From IMG/VR virus record IMGVR_UViG_3300046454_000555, positions 1-56,045 of that record: 56,045 nt of DNA; one strand, 5' to 3'. Position 1 is the stretch's first letter; each line of letters opens with the position of its first letter. Origin of the DNA: a virus. The notes beneath the pieces are model-generated. The model was not told where the DNA came from. It ran no database searches and worked only from the letters and a program-made list of their open reading frames with translations. A program made the position numbers and the translations under genes. Positions 13,749 through 21,908 of the stretch are shown piece after piece.

Positions 13749-14782
13749 GGTGCCTCCGCTGCGTGATGCCGAACACGCGCCCCGACACGGCGTTCGTCGA
13801 CGGCGTGTGCTCTGCCTGCCTCAGCTACGAGCGCAGGCCGACGATCGACTGGGAGGCGCGCCGGGCCGAGCTGGTGGCGCTGCTCGACCGGCACGACGGG
13901 CGGTGCATCGTTCCGTCCTCGGGCGGCAAGGACTCGACCTACCAGGTCCTGACCCTGCTCGAGCTCGGCGCGGACGTGACCGTGGTCACCGCCAGGACCT
14001 GCCACCTGACGGCGATGGGCCGGGCCAACATCGACAACCTTGCCAGGCATGCGAGAACCATCGAGGTCGTGCCGAACATGACCGTGCGTGCGAAGCTCAA
14101 CCGGCTGGCGCTTGAACTGGTGGGCGACATCTCCTGGCCGGAGCACGCGGCGATCTTCTCGACGCCATTCAGCGTGGCGCTGGATCTGGGGATCGACCTG
14201 CTCATCTACGGCGAGAACAGCCAGGACCAGTACGGCGGGCCGATCGGGAGCGATGCGGCCAAGCAACTGACGATGCGCTGGCGCTCGGAGTTCGGCGGCT
14301 TCCTGGGGCTCAGGCCGGGCGACTTCGTGGGCATGGAAGGGATCACCGAGCGCGACATGGAGGACTACATGGTCCGCACCAACCAGTCGCGCGAGGTTGA
14401 GGCCCACTTCCTCGGCGCCTACATCCCCTGGGACAGCCACCGCAACGCCTCAGTCGCCTGCGCGGCGGGCTTCGGGTTTTCGCTGCCGGCCGCCGCGAAC
14501 TGGTGGCCTTTCGAGAACCTCGACAACGCCCAGACCGGCATCCACGACCACTTTATGTTTCTCAAGTACGGCTTCGGTCGCGGCTGCCAGCAGGTGAGCG
14601 TCGACGTCCGGACCGGCAGGACGTCGCGCGAGTTTGCGCTGGAGTTCGTGGACGAGTTCGATGGATTGTTCCCGCGCACTTACGCAGGCGTGACGCATAA
14701 GGAGATCCTCGACCGCATCGGCATGACGCCGGAGCAGTTCGACGAGGTCGAGGAGCGGTTCTCGTGCTCTGCAAGCGCGTGA
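13745..14782 (+). CDS. pseA: N-acetyl sugar amidotransferase, PseA/WbpG family
   Basis: A 345-residue protein of the family that turns an acetamido group into an acetamidino group on surface sugars. The N-terminus reads CLRCVMPNTRPDTAFVDGVCSACLSYE (a Cys4 zinc knuckle), followed by the ATP PP-loop SSGGKDSTYQVL and YGENSQDQYGGP. It needs ammonia, normally supplied by a HisH-like glutaminase with a HisF-like partner; the HisF-like gene follows with a 19-bp overlap, but no glutaminase is seen. Length is a little under the usual 370-380. It is an optional decoration step in Pse pathways. Confidence 0.85.
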   Translation: MRCLRCVMPNTRPDTAFVDGVCSACLSYERRPTIDWEARRAELVALLDRHDGRCIVPSSGGKDSTYQVLTLLELGADVTVVTARTCHLTAMGRANIDNLARHARTIEVVPNMTVRAKLNRLALELVGDISWPEHAAIFSTPFSVALDLGIDLLIYGENSQDQYGGPIGSDAAKQLTMRWRSEFGGFLGLRPGDFVGMEGITERDMEDYMVRTNQSREVEAHFLGAYIPWDSHRNASVACAAGFGFSLPAAANWWPFENLDNAQTGIHDHFMFLKYGFGRGCQQVSVDVRTGRTSREFALEFVDEFDGLFPRTYAGVTHKEILDRIGMTPEQFDEVEERFSCSASA

Positions 14783-15516
14783 TCCCTGTGATGCTGGTCA
14801 AGGGGAGAACCTTGGTTAAGGGCCGCTCGTTCAAGGCCGACCGCAGCATTGGCCATGTCATGCAGGCCGCGAAGGTTCACGCGATCAGGGGGGTCGACGA
14901 GCTTTGCATCCTCGACATCGCCGCCACCGCAGAGGGCAGGGGACCGGACCTCGACATGGTTCGGGAACTCTCTGCCGGCTGCTTCATTCCGATCACAGTG
15001 GGTGGCGGGGTGAAGAGCCTGCAGGACATCGACGCGCTGCTCAGGGCGGGCGCCGACAAGGTGGCGATCGGTGAGGCCATCCACCACAGCCCGGGGCTGC
15101 TCGCTGACGCCTCTGCTCGATTCGGCCGGCAGGCGATCGTCGCGATCCTCGACGTAAAGGATGGCATCACGGTAACCGGCTCGCGGGCAAGCAGCCTCGG
15201 AGTTCACGCTTGCGCGCTAGATCCGGTCATTTGGGCGCAGGCGCTTGGTGATCTGGCCGGCGAGATCCTCCTTCAATCCGTAGAGCGCGACGGCACGATG
15301 GAAGGCTACGACCTCGACCTGATCCGCGAGGTGTCCGAGGCCGTCTCCATTCCCGTCATCGCCTCCGGTGGCTGCTCGGGCTACGAGGACATGCTCGCCG
15401 CCATCAAGGCCGGGGCCGATGGCGTGGCCGCCGGCGCGCTCTTCGCCTTCACCGACTCGACGCCCAAGGGCGCGGCCAAGTACCTGCGCGAGCACGGGGT
15501 CGAGGTGCGGGCATGA
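14764..15516 (+). CDS. HisF-like cyclase homologue working with the amidotransferase
   Basis: A 250-residue (βα)8 barrel of the HisF family, GTG start at 14764. Recognisable: VDELCILDIAATAEGR, FIPITVGGGVKSLQDIDALLRAGADKVAIG, EILLQSVERDGTMEGYDLDLI, PVIASGGCSGYEDMLAAIKAGADGVAAG. In O-antigen and flagellin sugar loci a HisF2 protein sits next to WbpG/PseA and is thought to channel ammonia to it. Here it overlaps that gene, so the same role is likely; histidine synthesis is not. The HisH glutaminase partner is not present in the window. Confidence 0.83.
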   Translation: MLCKRVIPVMLVKGRTLVKGRSFKADRSIGHVMQAAKVHAIRGVDELCILDIAATAEGRGPDLDMVRELSAGCFIPITVGGGVKSLQDIDALLRAGADKVAIGEAIHHSPGLLADASARFGRQAIVAILDVKDGITVTGSRASSLGVHACALDPVIWAQALGDLAGEILLQSVERDGTMEGYDLDLIREVSEAVSIPVIASGGCSGYEDMLAAIKAGADGVAAGALFAFTDSTPKGAAKYLREHGVEVRA

Positions 15517-15926
15517 GACTGGTCGACGTCTACGACTCGCCCGGCTACAGCTCGTCAGACTGCCGCCAAGTGCTCTGGGACTTGCTTGCAGAGCGCACCC
15601 CTGAGCAGTCGATCTCCCACAAGTGGATGCCGACCCCGGAGGAGCACGAGGCCTTCGTGAAATCGCGCCCCTACCTCGCCTGGTATCTGATCGAGGTCCA
15701 CGGCTGCATCCGCGGCGCCTGCTACCTCAGCAAGCAGAGAGAGATCGGCGTGGCCGTCCTCAAGGACTTCCGCGGCTCGGGCTTCGGCCACCGCGCCGTG
15801 CAGCTCCTGATGGGCCGGCACCCGGGGAAGTTCCTGGCCAACGTCAACCCGGCCAACATCCCGAGCGCGAACCTCTTCAAGAGCCTCGGGTTCGGCCTCA
15901 TCCAGCACACGTACGCCCATGGGTAG
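15513..15926 (+). CDS. pseH: GNAT N-acetyltransferase, PseH-like
   Basis: A 137-residue GNAT fold. The acetyl-CoA loop is DFRGSGFGHRAVQLLMG (R/Q-x-x-G-x-G/A type) and the C-terminal NVNPANIPSANLFKSLGFG is the usual β6-α4 ending. In the pathway PseH acetylates the 4-amino group of the PseC product. The N-terminal third (SPEQ-SISHKWMPT-type region) is not typical, so a different acyl-acceptor is possible. Coupled upstream by ATGA and overlaps the synthase by 8 bp. Confidence 0.72.
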   Translation: MRLVDVYDSPGYSSSDCRQVLWDLLAERTPEQSISHKWMPTPEEHEAFVKSRPYLAWYLIEVHGCIRGACYLSKQREIGVAVLKDFRGSGFGHRAVQLLMGRHPGKFLANVNPANIPSANLFKSLGFGLIQHTYAHG

Positions 15927-16899
15927 CCCGTTCATCGTCGCCGAGCTATCGGCCAACCACAACGGCAGCCTCGTCCGCGCCTACGAGATCATCGAGGCCG
16001 CCGCAGATGCGGGGGCTGACGCGGTCAAGTTCCAGACATGGGCCCCCGGGACGATGTGCGTCAGCGACTACAGGCTCGACCACGGTCCATGGAAGGGCAG
16101 AAGCCTCCGCGACCTCTATGAGCAGGCCCAGACGCCGTGGGAGTGGCACGCCGAACTCTTCGCGACCGTGCGCCGAATGGGCATGGTCCCGTTCTCGGCC
16201 GCCTTCGACAACGCGAGCGTCGACTTCCTCGAAACCTTGGGCGTTGATCGCCACAAGGTCGCGAGCTTCGAGCTCACCGATCTCCCCCTGATCCGCTACA
16301 TGGCCAGCAAGGGCAAGCCGATGATCCTCAGCACGGGGATGGCGACAAAGGCGGAGATCGAGGCTGCGCTCATGGCGGCATGGGGCGGCATGGACCGGGG
16401 TCTGACCGTGCTCAAGTGCACCAGCGCCTACCCGGCCAATGCCTCGGATGCAAACTTGTCCACTCTGGTGGACGAAGACTTCTACGTTGCTTGCGACTGG
16501 GGCCTTTCCGATCATTCCCTAGGCATCGGTGTAGCAGTAGCGGCCGCCGCCCACGGCTGGTCCTACATCGAGAAGCATCTCACCCTCAAACGCTCGGACG
16601 GCGGCCTCGACAGCGGTTTTTCGATGGAACCTGCCGAGTTCAAGCAGATGGTCACCGAATGCCGGCGCGCCGCGGCAGCGATAGGTGTGCCTTCCTACGG
16701 CCCGGGACCCAACGAGTCTACCGAACTCAGGAGGAGCCTGTGGGTCATTCGGGACACAAGGCAGGGCGACCCCTTGATCCTCGGAGAAAACGTCGCCACG
16801 GCCCGTCCTGCCCTCGGCGCGAGCCCCTCTCTCGCCCTCACCACCGCAGCCCGAGACCTGAAGGCAGGCGCTCCCCTCAAGGCGGAAGACGTGGCATGA
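15919..16899 (+). CDS. pseI: Pseudaminic/nonulosonic acid synthase, PseI/NeuB family
   Basis: A 326-residue protein that condenses the hexose precursor with phosphoenolpyruvate. The NeuB barrel starts FIVAELSANHNGSLVRAYEIIEAAADAGADAVKFQTW; later come VASFELTDLPLIRYMASKGKPMILSTGMAT, LKCTSAYPA, GLSDHSLGIGVAVAAAAHG and EKHLTLKRSDGGLDSGFSMEP. These include the Asn-His-Asn-Gly, Lys and Glu-Lys-His residues of the active site. A short SAF (antifreeze-like) domain follows (RSLWVIRDTRQGDPL to the end). It is the defining enzyme of the cassette. Confidence 0.92.
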   Translation: MGSPFIVAELSANHNGSLVRAYEIIEAAADAGADAVKFQTWAPGTMCVSDYRLDHGPWKGRSLRDLYEQAQTPWEWHAELFATVRRMGMVPFSAAFDNASVDFLETLGVDRHKVASFELTDLPLIRYMASKGKPMILSTGMATKAEIEAALMAAWGGMDRGLTVLKCTSAYPANASDANLSTLVDEDFYVACDWGLSDHSLGIGVAVAAAAHGWSYIEKHLTLKRSDGGLDSGFSMEPAEFKQMVTECRRAAAAIGVPSYGPGPNESTELRRSLWVIRDTRQGDPLILGENVATARPALGASPSLALTTAARDLKAGAPLKAEDVA

Positions 16900-17129
16900 C
16901 CCCGCAGCCGATCCCGGTCCGGATCGACGTCGAGCAGATCCTGCGCGACCTCCATGCCCTCGGCTGGCGCGACTACAAGGTCGAGATCATCTGCGCCATG
17001 CCCCGAGGAATGATCTCCAAGCTTCGCAGCGGCTACATCGCCCAGCCCAGCTACGGCCACGCCGCGCGACTGCACAACTTCTGGGTCGACCAGTCTGCTT
17101 TTCTACTGACTCTCAGTACCACGGCATAG
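16896..17129 (+). CDS. Small HTH-type protein before the terminase
   Basis: A 77-residue protein: VEQILRDLHALGWRDYKVEIICAMPRGMISKLRSGYIAQPSYGHAARLHNFW, a likely HTH with the turn at MPRG. Small proteins of this type often precede terminase genes in proteobacterial phages. ATGA overlap with the synthase. It might regulate the switch to late genes or bind the packaging site; not proven. Confidence 0.6.
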   Translation: MTPQPIPVRIDVEQILRDLHALGWRDYKVEIICAMPRGMISKLRSGYIAQPSYGHAARLHNFWVDQSAFLLTLSTTA

Positions 17130-17149
17130 GAAATCTGGTATCAAATTCC

Positions 17150-17169
17150 GGTCCATGTTGACGTGGACC
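17150..17169. other. Inverted repeat upstream of terminase small subunit
   Basis: GGTCCA, 8-base loop, TGGACC: a perfect 6-bp stem in the 66-bp gap between the HTH gene and the TerS start. No T-run. A protein-binding site, packaging-related site or mRNA structure is possible. It covers the alternative GTG start at 17163, which argues for the TTG start at 17196. Confidence 0.4.
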
Positions 17170-17195
17170 CTCGGCCCCTTCACAAGGGATTCCCT

Positions 17196-17759
17196 TTGAA
17201 CGCGCGCCACCAGCGCTTCGTCGCCGAGTACCTGATCGACCAGAACGCGGCCGCCGCGTACCGGCGCGCAGGCTACAAAGCTACAGAGGGCAGCGCCCGG
17301 GTAAATGCTTCAAGGCTGCTCACCAATGCTGACATTCGTGCAGCAATTGCTACAGCCCAGGGCAAGATCCTCGACAAGCTGGAACTGACCGCCGAGCGCG
17401 TCCTTCAGGAACTGGCGCGCATCGCCTTCTTCGACGCCCGCAAGATGTTCGACGGCAAGGGGAATCCGATCCCGCTGCACGAACTCGACTCCGACACCGC
17501 CGCCGTCATCAACGGCCTGGACGTGCTGGAAGAGACCGAAGGCTCAGGCAAGGACCGGGTCGTGGTTGGCTACGTCAAGAAGTACAAGCTCGCCGACAAG
17601 AACACCGCCCTCGGCAATGCCCTGAAGGTGCTCGGCCTCCTGCGCGAGAAGGTCGAGGTCAACGACACCACGCCGGCCGACAAGTACTCGGACATCGAAC
17701 TCGCCCGCCGCGCTGCCTTCCTCTTCGCCAAGGCCAGCCGAAGCAATGAACTGCATTAG
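17196..17759 (+). CDS. terS: Terminase small subunit
   Basis: A 187-residue protein. The TTG at 17196 is preferred over GTG 17163 because AAGGGA lies 6 bases upstream and the family homology starts right there (NARHQRFVAEYLIDQNAAAAYRRAGYK). This is the N-terminal HTH of the Terminase_2 family, followed by ASRLLTNADIRAAIATAQ and a helical oligomerisation region. It recognises phage DNA and hands it to TerL. It is separated from TerL by five genes, a less common arrangement. Confidence 0.85.
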   Translation: MNARHQRFVAEYLIDQNAAAAYRRAGYKATEGSARVNASRLLTNADIRAAIATAQGKILDKLELTAERVLQELARIAFFDARKMFDGKGNPIPLHELDSDTAAVINGLDVLEETEGSGKDRVVVGYVKKYKLADKNTALGNALKVLGLLREKVEVNDTTPADKYSDIELARRAAFLFAKASRSNELH

Positions 17760-17787
17760 GCGGCTCCTCCACGACCTAAGGAATCTC

Positions 17788-17964
17788 ATGAGCGCAATCT
17801 CCGACCTCACCGATGCCGTCAAGGCCAACAGCGCCTCCGTCGACGCCCTGGCCGCGCGCATCGCCGCCCTGCCGCCGACCGTGAGCGATGCTGAACTGCA
17901 GGCGCTGACCGCCGAGCTCGCCGCCGCCAAGGTCAAGATCGACGCGATCGCTCCCGCCGCCTGA
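17788..17964 (+). CDS. Small coiled-coil-like protein
   Basis: A 58-residue protein with a good Shine-Dalgarno (TAAGGA, 6 bases before ATG 17788). Ala/Leu/Asp heptad-like sequence (ISDLTDAVKANSASVDALAARIAAL ... LQALTAELAAAKVKI) suggests a coiled coil. Proteins like this accompany structural genes in phages. Function unknown. Confidence 0.6.
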   Translation: MSAISDLTDAVKANSASVDALAARIAALPPTVSDAELQALTAELAAAKVKIDAIAPAA

Positions 17965-17965
17965 C

Positions 17966-18298
17966 ATGGGACTCGCTGCCTTTCAGCCCCTGGGCGGGGG
18001 CACAAGGATCAGTTCCACGCTGGGCTCGGCGACGGTCGCGATCCAGCCTTCGGTGGCCGGCTTGCAGTTCGCCAAGGTGACCAACCAGTCCACCCTCGAC
18101 GCGTGGATCGCGATCAGCGCCTCGAGCGCGGTGGCGGCGAAGGCCTCGACCACCGTCGCCAGCAGCGGCAACATGCTCATCATGCAGCGCGAGACGTTCG
18201 TGGTCGGCACGCCGCCGAGCTGCTGGGTGTCGGCGATCACCACCGCCGGCCAGGCTGACCTGATCTTCCAGCCGGGCAACGCCGGGACGCTCGGCTGA
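17966..18298 (+). CDS. Small structural-type protein
   Basis: A 110-residue Ala/Ser/Thr/Gly-rich protein of β type (TVAIQPSVAGLQFAKVTNQSTLDAWIAIS). Composition fits a virion decoration or fibre component. No motif. TGATG junction with the next gene. Confidence 0.55.
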   Translation: MGLAAFQPLGGGTRISSTLGSATVAIQPSVAGLQFAKVTNQSTLDAWIAISASSAVAAKASTTVASSGNMLIMQRETFVVGTPPSCWVSAITTAGQADLIFQPGNAGTLG

Positions 18299-18564
18299 TG
18301 CCCGACATCAAGGACTTCATCGCCGAGACGGAGGCGAAGTTCGCCGCCGAGGCGCAGGCGACTGGCTCGACGGCTACCGGCTCGGCGCTGCAGAACCCGC
18401 CTCCTTATCGCTTCGGGCCCGGGCCCGACTTCCTGTCGAAGCCCGACCTAAGGCCTGGAGCGCCCAACTACGGGCCGGCGCCAGAGGACAAGGCCACCCG
18501 GCTTCTCGCACTGATCGAGAAGCTCACCGATTGCTTGAACCTAGAACTCACCAGGAGAACCTGA
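18298..18564 (+). CDS. Small hypothetical protein
   Basis: An 88-residue protein with a helical N-terminus (DIKDFIAETEAKFAAEAQA), a Pro/Gly-rich centre (PPPYRFGPGPDF) and a helical C-terminus. No family recognised. Lies in the terminase/head region. Confidence 0.55.
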   Translation: MPDIKDFIAETEAKFAAEAQATGSTATGSALQNPPPYRFGPGPDFLSKPDLRPGAPNYGPAPEDKATRLLALIEKLTDCLNLELTRRT

Positions 18565-18565
18565 C

Positions 18566-19069
18566 ATGGCAGGCTACACCAGCACCGCAGTGACCGCAGT
18601 GTCGCGCGAGCAGATGCGCAACGGCATGGAGACCTCGATGCTCGGCCGGCGCGCCGGGATCGACTTCCGCGGCTTCGAAGTGGGCGAGGAAGACACCCGG
18701 CTGCCGGTCGACGTGATCACGACCACGGTCCAGACCTCGCTGATCCCGAACGGCTTTTCGATCATCGCCTGCACGGTGGCGAGCACGGCCGTCTACACGC
18801 TGCAGAACCCGGTCCCGGGCATCTACAAGCAGATCACCCAGATCACGACCTCCACCGGCACCGCGGGTGGCGGCCAGGCCTACATCCAGCTCGGCGCCAA
18901 CGCCAACATCGTCACCTCGGCGGGCTCGAGCTTCAACCAGGTGGTCCTGGCCGGCATCGGCCACACCGCCAGCCTGTCGTGCGTCTCGACCTCGGGCGGC
19001 TCGCTGGGAGGCCCGGTGTGGATCAGCGCCTCGGTGGCATCGCCCGGGATCACGTTCTCGACGTACTGA
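18566..19069 (+). CDS. Putative virion decoration or structural protein
   Basis: A 167-residue protein, N-terminal helix (REQMRNGMETSMLGRR), then a Thr/Ser/Val-rich β domain (YTLQNPVPGIYKQITQITTSTGTAGGGQAYIQLG) typical of small head or fibre proteins. GGAGAACC before the ATG is a good ribosome site. Assignment is from composition and position only. Confidence 0.55.
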   Translation: MAGYTSTAVTAVSREQMRNGMETSMLGRRAGIDFRGFEVGEEDTRLPVDVITTTVQTSLIPNGFSIIACTVASTAVYTLQNPVPGIYKQITQITTSTGTAGGGQAYIQLGANANIVTSAGSSFNQVVLAGIGHTASLSCVSTSGGSLGGPVWISASVASPGITFSTY

Positions 19070-19105
19070 TTTTCAACGCCCTGAGGGGGGCGAATTGGAG
19101 GGCGA

Positions 19106-19843
19106 ATGAAGATCGCGCTAGTGGGGAGTGCGCCGAGTTCGGTGCGTCTGGCACCCTATCAGGATCCGGAGTGGAAGATCTTCGGCTGCTCGCCGGGCGT
19201 CTACGGCGTCGCGCCGCGGGTCGACGCATGGTTCGAGACCCACCTCTGGGAGCCGGGGCAGCAGTGGTTCAGCCCCGAGTACTGCCAGTGGATGTCCAAG
19301 CTCCCCGAGCGCGGGGTGGATCTCTTCGTGGGCGGGCCGATCGCGGAGTTGCCGGGGTCGGTGATCTACCCCTTCGAGGAAGTCCTCGATGAGTTCGACC
19401 CGCATCGGTGGTTTTGCACCTCGAGCCTCTTCTGGATGATGGCCATGGCCATGAAGCGGGGCGCGACCAAGATCGGCTTCTGGGGCGTGGACATGGCCGC
19501 CACCGAGGAGTACCAGATGCAGCGAGCCGGCATCCACCACCTCAGCTACATCGCCCATGCCCGAGGGATCGAGGTCGGCGCGCCGCACGAGTCCGACCTC
19601 TTCACGCCGCGCTTCAGATACGGCGCCGACGAGTGGACGCACAGCTTTCGCAAGACGCGCATGCGCCGGCTCGAGATGGAGCAGAGGAAGCGCGACGCCG
19701 AGGCGCAGGAGCAGGTGTCCGCGGGCGCCAAGCACTTCTTCAACGGCGCGCTCGAGAACCTGGAGTACATGGGCCAGACCTGGAGCGACAAGAGCACGCA
19801 CCTCGGCCCGATGAAGTCCCCGGTGATCACGAGGACCCCGTGA
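19106..19843 (+). CDS. DUF115/Maf-like Rossmann protein, candidate glycosyltransferase
   Basis: A 245-residue protein. It starts KIALVGSAPSSVRLAPY, then IFGCSPGVYGVAPRVDAWFETH, FCTSSLFWMMAMAMKRGATKIGFWGVDMAATEEYQMQRAGIHHLSYIA. The 'G.aPSs', 'vD.wfe.H', 'TSS..W..A.A...Ga..I...GvDm' order resembles the DUF115/MptE and GT42-like fold used by Maf proteins, which put Pse or related sugars on flagellin. Similar proteins occur near terminases in phages without sugar cassettes, so the link to Pse is inference. GGAGGG precedes the ATG; the stop overlaps the TerL GTG. Confidence 0.6.
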   Translation: MKIALVGSAPSSVRLAPYQDPEWKIFGCSPGVYGVAPRVDAWFETHLWEPGQQWFSPEYCQWMSKLPERGVDLFVGGPIAELPGSVIYPFEEVLDEFDPHRWFCTSSLFWMMAMAMKRGATKIGFWGVDMAATEEYQMQRAGIHHLSYIAHARGIEVGAPHESDLFTPRFRYGADEWTHSFRKTRMRRLEMEQRKRDAEAQEQVSAGAKHFFNGALENLEYMGQTWSDKSTHLGPMKSPVITRTP

Positions 19844-21471
19844 GCCTCGACGACTACGTCGCGCGCTTCGCCGGACAGACTGCCGAGGAAAAGCAGCAAC
19901 TGGCCGAGCTGATCGCCGCCGGAGTCACCGAGAAGTGGGTGCCCAACCCGGGACCGCAGACCGACGCCTACCTGTCGCTCGCCGACGTCCTCCTCTACGG
20001 TGGCCAGGCCGGAGGCGGCAAGACCCACCTCGAGCTCGGCTGGGGCGTCAACGAGTCCGACAACGGCATCATCTTTCGGCGCGAGCGGACGCAGACCGAC
20101 GGCCTCGAGAAGGAGGGCAAGTCGATCATCGGCAACGCCGCCAGCTTCAACGGCCAGGACCTCGAGTGGAACTGGCCGAGCGGCAAGTCCTTGAAGCTCG
20201 GCGGCATGCAGCAGCCCGACGACTGGCAAGGACATGCCGGTCGGGAGCGGGACTTCATGGCCTTCGACGAGGGCGGCGAGTTCCTCGAGCTGCAGGTGGC
20301 ATCGATCGTTGCCTGGCTGCGTGCTCCACCGGGCAAGAGAACCCGGGTGGTGATCGGCTCCAACCCTCCCCGTACGGCCGACGGCCTCTGGCTCCTGAAG
20401 TGGTTCGCGCCCTGGCTCGACGACAAGTACCCAGAACCTGCGCATCCTGGTGAGCTTCGCTGGGCGATCTACATCAGCGTCGACGGCGAGGGGCAGATGG
20501 TCTGGGTCAAGGGGCCGGGCGAGTACGAGATCGAGGACCAGAAGTACACCGCCAAGTCCTACACCTTCATCCCTGCCTCGCTCGAGGACAACCCCTATCG
20601 CAACACGCCCGAGTACCGGGCGCAACTGCAGTCCCTGCCCGAGCCGCTGCGCTCGCAACTCCTCTACGGCAAGTTCGGCAGCGGGTTGAAGGACAGCGAG
20701 AACCAGTGCATCCCGACCGAGTGGGTGCGGGCAGCGATGGCGCGCTGGACCGAAAAGCCTCCTCCGAACGTGCCGATGTGCTCGATCGGCGTCGACTGCT
20801 CCGGCGGTGGCGAGGATCCGATGGTCCAGGCGCCGCGCTACGACTCGTGGTTTGGCAAGCTCATCAAGACCCCCGGCAAGAACATCCCGATGGACAAGGC
20901 CGGTGGCTATGCGGCAGGCCTGGTGCTGTCCACGCGCCGCGACAAGGCGCTCGTCATCGTCGACATGGGAGGAGGCTATGGCGGGCCGCTCTACGAGCAC
21001 CTCAAGGACAACGAGATCGACTGCGTCGGCTACCGCGGCGCCGAGAGCTCGACCCGACGCTCGCTCGACGGCAACTACAAGTTCACCAACAAGAGAAGTG
21101 CGGCCTATTGGTTCATGCGCGAGGGACTGGATCCGGGACAGCCGAATGGTTCTCCGGTGGCCCTGCCACCCGACCCCAGACTCCTGGCAGGTCTGACCGC
21201 GCCGACCTTCAAGATCACGCCGCACGGCATCCAGGTGGAACCCAAGGTCACCTACGACGAGCGCGGCAAGGTCAAGGGCGGCGTGAAGGCCAAGCTGGGC
21301 TTTTCTCCCGACGAAGCGGACGCGGTGGTGATGGGCTGGTTCGAGGGACCGCGACAACTCACGCACGCGGCCGACTGGCTCGACATGCAGTCCGGACGGC
21401 GAGGCATGTCGCACCGGCCGCAGGTGCTGCTCAACCTCAACGGCAGGCAGCCCCTGTCGGCGCGCAAATGA
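19840..21471 (+). CDS. terL: Terminase large subunit
   Basis: A 543-residue packaging motor and nuclease. The GTG start at 19840 overlaps the upstream stop. Walker A is GGQAGGGKTH (residues 54-63), Walker B FMAFDEGG (Asp143, Glu144), motif III VIGSNPP. The C-terminal RNase H-like nuclease has VDCSGGGEDP (Asp319), LVIVDMGGGYGG and DEADAVVMGW (Asp491-Asp494). It drives DNA into the prohead through the portal encoded downstream. Confidence 0.93.
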   Translation: MSLDDYVARFAGQTAEEKQQLAELIAAGVTEKWVPNPGPQTDAYLSLADVLLYGGQAGGGKTHLELGWGVNESDNGIIFRRERTQTDGLEKEGKSIIGNAASFNGQDLEWNWPSGKSLKLGGMQQPDDWQGHAGRERDFMAFDEGGEFLELQVASIVAWLRAPPGKRTRVVIGSNPPRTADGLWLLKWFAPWLDDKYPEPAHPGELRWAIYISVDGEGQMVWVKGPGEYEIEDQKYTAKSYTFIPASLEDNPYRNTPEYRAQLQSLPEPLRSQLLYGKFGSGLKDSENQCIPTEWVRAAMARWTEKPPPNVPMCSIGVDCSGGGEDPMVQAPRYDSWFGKLIKTPGKNIPMDKAGGYAAGLVLSTRRDKALVIVDMGGGYGGPLYEHLKDNEIDCVGYRGAESSTRRSLDGNYKFTNKRSAAYWFMREGLDPGQPNGSPVALPPDPRLLAGLTAPTFKITPHGIQVEPKVTYDERGKVKGGVKAKLGFSPDEADAVVMGWFEGPRQLTHAADWLDMQSGRRGMSHRPQVLLNLNGRQPLSARK

Positions 21472-21908
21472 CCGTCTACCAGCGCGAGACGGTCGAGCTC
21501 GTGATCGACGAGATCGGGCCGCTGCTCGAGAAGCACTGGCGCGAGATCGCGCGCTACCGGGACCTCCCGCTGGTGCCGCACTGGGACGGCTACTACGCGG
21601 CGCAGGAGGCCGGAAGGCTCTACATCTTCACCGCGCGCAGGCAGGGCACGCTGGTGGGCTATGCGGTCTTCTTCAAGGGCCACATGCACTACCGCTCGAG
21701 CCAGATCTACACGCAGGACATCCTCTACGTTCTGCCGGAATGCAGAGGAATGATCGGCGCGCGGCTGCTCAAATTCTGCGACGATTCACTAAAGGCTGAG
21801 GGGGCTCAAGCCGTCTATCACCACTGTAAGACGGACCATGACTTTGGTCCGCTGCTCAAGAAAATGGGCTACGAGGCGATCGACACCGTTTATGGACGGA
21901 GATTCTGA
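21468..21908 (+). CDS. GNAT-family acetyltransferase in head module
   Basis: A 146-residue protein with the GNAT layout: YYAAQEAGRLYIFTARRQGTLVGYAVFF, then IYTQDILYVLPECRGMIGARLLKFCDDSLKAEGAQAVYHHC and a C-terminal LLKKMGYEAIDTVYGR. The acetyl-CoA loop is CRGMIGARL. Such GNAT genes occur beside podovirus portals. Substrate unknown; it may acetylate a host or virion protein. ATGA overlap with TerL. Confidence 0.75.
   Translation: MTVYQRETVELVIDEIGPLLEKHWREIARYRDLPLVPHWDGYYAAQEAGRLYIFTARRQGTLVGYAVFFKGHMHYRSSQIYTQDILYVLPECRGMIGARLLKFCDDSLKAEGAQAVYHHCKTDHDFGPLLKKMGYEAIDTVYGRRF

Noticed and set aside
14764-15516. Histidine biosynthesis HisF
   Set aside because: No other his genes; overlap with the PseA/WbpG gene indicates the sugar-pathway paralogue.
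19546-21414. 622-codon minus-strand ORF opposite TerL
   Set aside because: It mirrors the TerL frame; composition is a GC-bias artefact and TerL motifs are clear on the plus strand.
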